Shown in pieces: positions 57,800 through 64,000 of a stretch of 64,000 nucleotides of DNA; within the stretch, counting starts at the first letter, position 1; each line of letters begins with the position of its first letter. The position numbers and the translations under genes were made by a program. The stretch spans positions 137,070 through 201,069 of the forward strand of contig CACRXP010000996.1 of NCBI GenBank assembly GCA_902702965.1, written 5' to 3'. The notes beneath the pieces are model-generated. The model ran no database searches, was not told where the DNA came from, and saw only the letters and a program-made list of their open reading frames with translations. This DNA comes from Spirometra erinaceieuropaei. Taxonomy: Eukaryota; Platyhelminthes; Cestoda; Diphyllobothriidea; Diphyllobothriidae.

Positions 57800-58375
57800 A
57801 TCCCGCAGATTTACTACAAGTATTGCACTGAGTAAATTCTGAAATTGTTCACTTGATTATTCTCTAGAGTTTCTATACTAAAAACCGCTAAAGAACGCTG
57901 GGGGTCCCAGTGAAGAGCCGAACCCCTCGCAGCTGTGTCACGCAACGGCAGAATATCGGCGAAACACGCGTCTGGGCTTTTAGCAAGTATCTATGTCGGG
58001 AGTACGGTCTAAAGCCTTTACCATATGGATTTCATGCTATTCGTAGTACTATTTGTTTGTAGAATTGGCATTACATGGTTATTCCACAATGGTTGCTTGT
58101 CTCCAAATCGAATTTTCATTGAAATTTCCGTTCTGACCGTAAAAAGTCATGTTCCGGAGATTAAACTCCATGTCCTGCACTGAGTAATTTTTGAAATTTT
58201 GGACTTGATTATTATCTGGAGTTCATATACCAGAAACCGCTAGAGAACACTGGGGGTCCCAGTGAAGAGCCGAATCACTCGCAGCTGTGTCACGCAGCGG
58301 CAGAATATCGGCGAAACACGTGTCTGGGCTTTTAGCAAGTATCTATGTCGTGCGTACAGTATAATAGCGTTATAT
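57800..58375 (+). repeat. Repeat family A, best-preserved tandem units
   Basis: A full unit (about 57803-58146) runs from CCCGCAGATTTACTAC through CGCTAAAGAACGCTGGGGGT, GAACCCCTCGCAGCTGTGTC, GCAGAATATCGGCGAAACAC, GGGAGTACGGTCTAAAG and TTACATGGTTATTCCAC. A second unit begins at 58147 and breaks off at a (TA)n tract near 58376. Unit size is about 340 bp. No coding frame. The minus-strand reading GGTTCGGCTCTTCACTGGG recalls an RNA polymerase III B-box, so a SINE is possible. Confidence 0.75.
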
Positions 58376-58714
58376 ACATATATATATGTTGAAAAGAGGT
58401 AGGTTCTTTTGGGACAAGAGGGTTTATTGCGTAAATTTTCGACGCTGGTTCTTCCTTATTAGAGCAACCAGCCCATTTCTCACAAACGGAGTGCCGTAAA
58501 CAGTCTGCTTGGTCGAGGAAAAACACATTGTTCGGATGAAGAAGGCTATCGAGCCGAAGTGAATTACTTGTACGAATTATTTTCGCAGAATGGATACCCT
58601 AAGGATTTTTTACGCAGATGCATGAGGCAGCGAGAATCAAGGGAGAAGGAGCTGGGTAGTTCCAATCAGACGCCTGAATTAAGCACTTGGTGAACCCTTC
58701 CTTACCTTAAGAAT

Positions 58715-59170
58715 GTGCCTGAACTCGTCGAAAGACACTTAAGGAAGCACCAGATTCGAGTGGCGCACAAACCTACGACTACTTCGCGCTCTCAGCTGGT
58801 ACATCCTAAGGATAGGGTTATTCAGCTGGACAAGAAAGAGGTCGTCTACAAGATACCGTGTGATGCATGTACTGCCGTCTATAGTGGCCAGACTGGAAAA
58901 TCCGCCTCAACACGCATCCATGAGCACCAGTTGGCAGTAAAGAGGCGAGACCATCTGTCTCAGGTAGACATGCATACGCTGGACACCGGGCACACTTTCG
59001 CTTGGGACAAAGCTCGCGTTCTCGCGGTCTGCCCTTTCAAGAAAGGCCGAGAATTCCTCGAGGCGATGCACTCTGATGAATCATGCATCAACCGGCATAT
59101 CGAGTTGGATGCCGTGTACAGAAACCTGAAGGAGAAATGGAAGAGAAGGGAACCAACCAGCTCAGACTGA
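58715..59170 (+). CDS. PLE GIY-YIG endonuclease domain (family 2), open frame
   Basis: The 151-codon frame is the cleanest GIY-YIG here: PELVERHLRKHQIRVAHKP, KKEVVYKIPCDACTAVYSGQ (GIY and YIG strands with the two-Cys insertion), TGKSASTRIHEHQLAVKRRD (Arg region), LSQVDMHTLDTGHTFAWDKA, VCPFKKGREFLEAMHSDES and CINRHIELDAVYRNLKEKWK. GIY-YIG domains make single-strand nicks; in PLEs this domain is thought to open the target for the RT. The RT is missing, so the frame is a remnant, though it may still be translated. Confidence 0.75.
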   Translation: MPELVERHLRKHQIRVAHKPTTTSRSQLVHPKDRVIQLDKKEVVYKIPCDACTAVYSGQTGKSASTRIHEHQLAVKRRDHLSQVDMHTLDTGHTFAWDKARVLAVCPFKKGREFLEAMHSDESCINRHIELDAVYRNLKEKWKRREPTSSD

Positions 59171-59268
59171 CACACGACGGACGCCAACCGGCGCACACGC
59201 CATGCAAGTATCGATTTTTTGTGGACTATTGACGTTAGGTGTTTCTTGCTTTCACATTTGCTTTCCGC

Positions 59269-59315
59269 TTGCGTCTGACGATGGCCTGGGGAACCAGCGT
59301 CGCAAATTTACGCAA
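59269..59315 (+). ncRNA. Hammerhead-like motif, PLE 3' UTR (family 2)
   Basis: TTGCGT, CTGACGA, an arm with CTGGGGAACCAG (possible helix II), GCAAATTT, ACGCAA. TTGCGT/ACGCAA pair perfectly as helix I around the core. The GAAA strand is degenerate (GCAAA). The copy at 38527 has the same frame. Confidence 0.4.
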
Positions 59316-59407
59316 TAAGCACTCTTGTCCCAAAGAACCCACCTCTTTTCAACTTATATCGCTTGGGATGCCTACCTTTCAATATTTACGCATATATATA
59401 TATATAT

Positions 59408-59825
59408 ATGGTAATGTTATTATACCGTACTCCCGACCTAGATACTTGCTAAAAACACAGACACGAGTTTCGCCGATATTCCACCGATAATCTGGAGTTC
59501 ATATACCGGAAACCGCTAGAGAACGCTGGGGGTCCCACAGAAGAGCCGAACCCCTCGCAGCTGTGTCACGCAGCGGTAGAATATCGGCGAAACACGTGTC
59601 TGGGCTTTTAGCAAGTATCTAGGTCGGGAGTACGGTATAATACCATTACCATATGGAATTCATACTACTCGTAGTACTACTTATTTGTAGAATGGGCATT
59701 ACGTGGTTATTCAACAGTAGTTGATTGTCTTCGACTCAAATGTTCATTGTAATTTCGGTTCTGACCCTAAAAACTCAGAACCAAGTTCTGCGCTAATAAA
59801 TTTCTGAAATGTTTAACCCGATATA
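59408..59825. repeat. Repeat family A, inverted partial plus direct unit
   Basis: 59408-59480 is in minus orientation (TTATACCGTACTCCCGACCT) and joins at 59483 to a plus-strand unit (TCTGGAGTTCATATACC, CGCTAGAGAACGCTGGGGGT, GGGAGTACGGTATAATACC) that runs to 59825. The join creates a hairpin-like junction. Confidence 0.65.
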
Positions 59826-59827
59826 TA

Positions 59828-60110
59828 TATAATACATGAGCAGCTCGCTAAGAGTGCAGCAGGCCAGACGCAGACAGCTGTTTCACGGTCCTTACCGATC
59901 ATCAGTACGTCATAGGCCTTATAAAATGAGCTAAACAAGCATGTCATGTGGGTGTTTGACCTTCACTGTTGTGGTTAGGAACTTACCCGATCCCATTCTG
60001 TCCGCACGCCAGCTTCCTTCTGGCGACAACGAACGCTGTGTCATTGGACACATACCACAAATAATACATGAGCAGCTCGCTAAGAGTGCAACAGGCCAGA
60101 CGCAGATCAG
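59828..60110. repeat. Repeat family B, one unit and the start of another
   Basis: TATAATACATGAGCAGCTCG, CAGGCCAGACGCAGACAG, CGCACGCCAGCTTCCTTCTG, then a second TAATACATGAGCAGCTCGCT at 60062 that breaks off after CAGACGCAGATC. Matches 46226-46690. Confidence 0.7.
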
Positions 60111-60429
60111 CGTGGTAAATTGCCCAGGTATTGCAGTACTTATATGATGTAGTTGCTTGGCTGCTGCATGCCCATCGAATTTGGCAACTACCGAGTACAT
60201 CACGGCTCGACTGGCCAGGTGTTGAAATATGCGGTTGCCGCGCCGTTGCTGTGCTCTTGGGTGCCGGTCAAGATTATCGATTCCCACGCTTATCACACGT
60301 AACCGTTTTGCTGACGTCCGGATTGTGTCATTCGTGTGGACTCTTGGGCAATTTGTCTCGCCGATTTTGGCACGATGAACAATGGTCGTTCATACTTTGT
60401 CGTCGCGGCTAACCACTTTGCCTAGACAA

Positions 60430-61720
60430 AGTCTTAGCGCCAATATGGTTCGGGGAATTCGTTCAGCTTGCTGTTTGTTTAAGGACCGGAAAACCGTGAT
60501 TCGCGCAGTTCGCGGCTCAAGCGGTTGTCAACCCTCGCACGAATTTTCGCTTTGTCAAACATGAATGTGTACTTGGGTTCCGGCTAGTGAGCCGCGACTT
60601 GGGAGTTGGCGTCTTTCCTCCTCCTCACCGCTGCTGCGTGCTCGGCCATTCGCGGCCGCAGTAGTCCCCCGAATTTTTCGACGCATTCACCTTGCCCACA
60701 GCTGCACCAGATGTTTCCTACCATGGCAACGGGTCTTTCGGCTTCATGATCTGGCGCCTTAAGGTTGCCACCGGTCTGTCTGCTGCTCCAATTCCAAAGG
60801 GTGTCAGAAGGCGGCTGTCGGCTTCTGAGACATTCTTCCCTTAAGGGAGAGCTCGCAAAAGTATTCGGCCGGTTGAATTTTGTCTCTCGTCTCCTTTGCG
60901 CAGGCACTGGTAGATGAAGTTGCGCGGGTAGCCATTGGCTTTGAATTCCCGTCGATGGTATCGTAATTCGGCAACATTGCCTTCCGATTCACTGAAGTGT
61001 GTCTCAACACGCCTGTATAGAGTCCTTACGAAACTGCGTTTGTGATTGATTGGGTGATTGCTGTTGTAAATCAGTACTTGCGTTGTTTTTGTTGCCTTCC
61101 TCAGCACTTTGCATTTAAGCTAACACAATCTTTGCGGCAGAAGAGCACATCGGGAACTGCTAGCTGATTGATTTCTTCCTCATCGATCGTAAATTGAATG
61201 TCCGGAAAGACAGCGTTGAGCCTTTCTTTGAATGCCAGCATGTGATCCTGTTCGATGACGGCGAAGGTATCATCCACGCACCGAACCTAGAATTTCGGTC
61301 TGTGGTGTCGGAAAAACAGATCGGCTATGACTGCAGAAATCGCCGAAGCTATTGTTTCCTTCCCCTCTTCATAGATTGTTCGTCAAACGTAAAGTACGTC
61401 TTGAAACAGAACTGCAGAATGTGCAGTATTTGAACATGTCAAGGCGATTCTCTACTTCATCCTATTTGTCTCGTATGAGAAGTTCGATGGTCTCGGCTTC
61501 AGGTCCTGTGGAATAGAAGTAAAAAGGGACGTTACATCAAAGGATACCGTGACGTCGCTCGGCAGGAGGCTTACCCCATTACGTTTCTCCAATAGTTCTG
61601 TTGACGAACTGACTGTATTGTCTGAATTTGCGGTCGGAAACTTGAGACGCCCAAACAGGCACATTGCCAGTCCGTAAGTTGGAGCACTTTTGAATGAGAT
61701 GATGGGCGGTGAGGAGGAAA
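60430..61720 (-). mobile_element. PLE, family 1, RT and GIY-YIG
   Basis: The minus strand reads SAPTYGLAMCLFGRLKFPTA, VTVSFDVTSLFTSIPQDLK (61540-61480), a frame-shifted VRCVDDTFAVIEQDHMLAF (about 61285-61230), then NAVFPDIQFTIDEE. The thumb TTQVLIYNSNHPINHKRSF and RTLYRRVETHF follow, then FKANGYPRNFIYQCLRKGDE and a decayed endonuclease (IWCSCGQGECVEK; MAEHAAAVRRRKDANSQVAA). The palm block reads CVDD in place of YVDD. Confidence 0.8.
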
Positions 61721-61734
61721 GACGCCAGCAGCCA

Positions 61735-61830
61735 ATTCGCGGGACCAACCACACATTCAGATTTGACGAAGCCAAAGTTATTGCTAGAGGCGACAACCAC
61801 TTGAGCTGCGAACTGCTTGAGTTATAGTTA
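61735..61830 (+). mobile_element. PLE GIY-YIG C-terminal snippet, opposite strand
   Basis: TNHTFRFDEAKVIARGDNHL and SCELLEL match FKFDEAEIVARGD...SRELLE of the family 1 element at 33180. It abuts the 5' end of the minus-strand PLE at about 61720, giving a head-on junction. Confidence 0.6.
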
Positions 61831-61839
61831 GTTTGTTGA

Positions 61840-63150
61840 ACATATAATAAATTTCCTTTTCGTGGCACGCGAAACTGATGCGTCCGCATTACTCGAGAGG
61901 TGTTTAATTAAAGTGATGACAATTTGCATTGTTCTCAGGGTAGAAATCTCAATCAATAACGCCTGTGTATGGACATTTTTAACAACACTATACATTGATA
62001 TTGCAACTGAAGCATAACAAGTAGACGCATTCATGGAAATAAAATAGATTGCGACATAAGATCGTAGCTTTTCAATCTGGTGAAAAACTAAGTGCTATCT
62101 TGGATTAGATCAGTATATTTTGGGTCTATAGGCTCAGACCTAACTTAAGATGCATTCGTTTGCAGAATCTTTTCAGGGCTTTCTGATACTGGCGAACGTA
62201 GCTTGTGTCTGGGCATCCTTTATTTATTTCGGAAATATTTGTGGTCTTCAGGGCTACTGATCAACCGTACAAAACGAGTTGCATTACATGTGATCCCTAT
62301 CTAACCTAACAGTGCATGACAGTACGCAGAAGCATGTGAAACTTTAGGGTATTTTGGACGTTAATTTATCGTAAATGACAGGTAAGGTAACATTTTTAGG
62401 CACACTTTGACAAGGAACTAGATGGATATCATTCGCGATGACGCGTGCTAAAGTGCAACGTATCAGACAAGTGTATCTCATGCGGCCTCCCTTAATAACT
62501 CTCTGTGGTATAGTCATTTACTAGGAGACTGACCACGTCCATTGCTTCTGTGTAAGGGTTTTGTGACTCTAACGTGGATGTCTGTTTGTTATCAGTTAAA
62601 TAGCTGGAGCATGTCTGCTATTAATCCAACATCCATCTCTTCGAAAGAACATTAATTTGCTAAACTATAGTGATTATCTATAAGCATACTGCCGCAAGCT
62701 TGTTGGTTGATCCAGTTAAACTCATGTTGCTCAGCTCAGTTTTGCGCAAATGCATGCATATTTGTACTTGTTTCGATATGTTGAGCAAAGTTTAGTGATT
62801 TCTAGGGATTTATAAATATTTCCTTACGAATTCCGACAGTGTGTGCTCGGAACGATACAATGAACGTTGTATAATTGTTTTTCTAAAATTCAGGCAAAAT
62901 GTTGCCTAAATGAAAAAAAAAAGACTTTTCATTCACTGCTTGGAAATTCGGCCACATACAGAAGAGCATTGGAAGTATTCAATACCATACTATAAAGCAG
63001 ACAGTAGGGATTAATTCCAGTAAAGTCACGTCCATCCACGTGGGAGTTCGTAGCCACTGCTAGGCACATCAGTCGCGACTCATCGTCCATGTGTAAAATA
63101 TGTCTGGAAACTGTTAACACAAGGAGTTAATTATGTTTGTTTTCATGTGG
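61840..63150. other. No gene recognised
   Basis: AT-rich DNA without a frame, motif or repeat that I can support. Confidence 0.3.
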
Positions 63151-63159
63151 ACTAGCATG

Positions 63160-63610
63160 CCATACAGAGGTGTTGTTTAAACAAACAACGTCAGAACACT
63201 TGCTGAATACAGTTGAAAGACATGTTGTCCTGAGTCACCCAAAAAAGGCTTTAATTAAATAATATCCAAAATAGTATTAGATTACTTCACTCAATGATCC
63301 AACTTCAGAAAATCAACACGCATGAATGCTGTGCTTTAGAAGTGCAAACGCATGAATGACGTCTTCATTGTCGGAGGACTCATCGGCATCAGTAAACCTT
63401 TTGCAGTGAGAAGGCTGAATTTTACGGCCTAGTATGCTGCGTCTCAGGACATTTGTTTGGCCTTTGGATTTTTCCATTGAACGTGACCTTATACGTTCCC
63501 CTGAGTGTCATGTAAAATGTCGGCAGGATTACATGGGGGCACACACCGTGACCATCACCATTGGGATGACTTCAATCGACAGGCGAACACACTCTTTGAC
63601 AGAGACACCG
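63160..63610 (+). repeat. Repeat D, copy 2
   Basis: Plus-strand partner of 12585-13030. Landmarks are ACACTTGCTGAATACAGTT, ATGATCCAACTTCA, GAGAAGGCTGA, GGCCTTTGGATTTTTCCATT and GGGCACACACCGTGACCATC followed by ACCATTGGGATGAC. The short frame from 63434 keeps the GAHTVTITI block. Confidence 0.6.
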
Positions 63611-63778
63611 ATAATCAAATTACTGATTTCCAGTGAGCAGTTGAGAAGTGGGAGAAATTATCACTTGAGAAGGATTTTACTCCACAAGTGTATCCGATTT
63701 ACACTCTAACACGTAATAAAGGACGCCGGAAAACGCAAAATCAATGTCGCAATTTTGCGATACAGATGCCATTCAGCC

Positions 63779-63804
63779 ATATATGTATATATATATATAT
63801 ATAG
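63779..63804. repeat. (TA)n microsatellite
   Basis: CATATATG followed by an uninterrupted TA run. Unlike the other TA tracts no element end is visible next to it. Confidence 0.85.
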
Positions 63805-64000
63805 CGATCGGCAGCATCATCATTTTCGCCGACTGCCGACGATTGTGAGATGATTTTGTGCTTGCACCACACCCAAGTTATTAATTTCCCTCATGCCAAT
63901 AAATTTTTTGCACAAACTCTTCTGCAAGAGACCAAAGTATACCTTTAAATTACCAATTCCACCAATACCTGCATATCTTCCAGGAAATCTTTTCCATGAT

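Larger units (their letters stand above)
58388..59353 (+). mobile_element. PLE (family 2) with RT C-terminus and GIY-YIG, bounded by inverted repeats
   Basis: The left end (GTTGAAAAGAGGTAGGTTCT, to about 58451) is the reverse complement of the 3' terminus (59290-59353, ending AGAACCCACCTCTTTTCAAC). Between them lie a thumb remnant (SNQPISHKRSAVNSLLGRGK), the linker LYELFSQNGYPKDFLRRCM and an intact GIY-YIG frame. (TA)n tracts flank both sides. The element sits inside repeat family A. It is far too short for a full PLE, so the left repeat must derive from inversion of the element's own 3' end. Confidence 0.85.

Noticed and set aside
1..64000. tRNA or rRNA genes
   Set aside because: I looked for GGTTCGAATCC-type loops with matching acceptor stems and for conserved rRNA blocks and found none that I could support by eye.

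Overview
The window is animal nuclear DNA. It is AT-rich, intron-bearing and packed with decaying retroelements; there are no operons with ribosome-binding sites and no long non-TE ORF. Penelope-like elements (PLEs) carrying GIY-YIG endonucleases, a LINE and Tc1/mariner elements, set among short-exon genes for secreted proteins, fit a parasitic flatworm best, most likely a tapeworm. That placement is inference from element style and was not tested by any search.

The only apparent host genes form a dispersed family of small secreted cysteine-containing proteins that I do not recognise. Three first exons (205-109 minus, 22328-22232 minus, 41122-41218 plus) are each exactly 97 nt. Each encodes a signal peptide plus a conserved Gly-Cys and ends in phase 1 at a GT donor. 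Two second exons (20174-19633 minus, 50006-50547 plus) are each exactly 542 nt, start in phase 1 and encode clearly homologous proteins. Splicing gives two 212-residue products. Decayed or diverged copies of the second exon lie at about 22731-23272, 27127-27608, 31030-33235 (split by a mariner) and possibly 13648-13937 and 14199-14369. A second pair of genes with the same 97-nt phase-1 first exon but a 158-nt second exon (23576-24089 and 50838-51372) sits inside a 1.4-kb segmental duplication directly downstream of two of the large exons.

Transposable elements explain most of the rest. (i) 1430-6971: degenerate PLE pieces and a tandemly duplicated LINE reverse-transcriptase tail. (ii) 9105-12045: a 5'-truncated LINE on the minus strand with an almost intact reverse transcriptase. 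(iii) 24400-24945: a PLE GIY-YIG tail. (iv) 31189-33117 and 55879-57784: two complete Tc1/mariner elements with matching inverted repeats and TA target sites. (v) 33180-38600 and 42770-47890: PLE clusters, several with the reverse-transcriptase half inverted relative to the GIY-YIG half. (vi) 57800-61830: a PLE bounded by inverted repeats, short repeat families A and B, and a further PLE. Repeat family C (17324-18252 and other copies) looks like a MITE whose ends resemble the mariner ends. Repeat D is a 450-bp pair in opposite orientation 50 kb apart.

The stretches 7000-9100, 14770-17230, 18260-19490, 27670-30990, 51720-54990 and 61900-63150 show nothing I can name. The most interesting items are the 97/542-nt exon gene family, the 43-bp intron whose removal restores DD34E spacing in the mariner transposase, the recurring PLE 5' inversions, and hammerhead-like motifs at PLE 3' ends.
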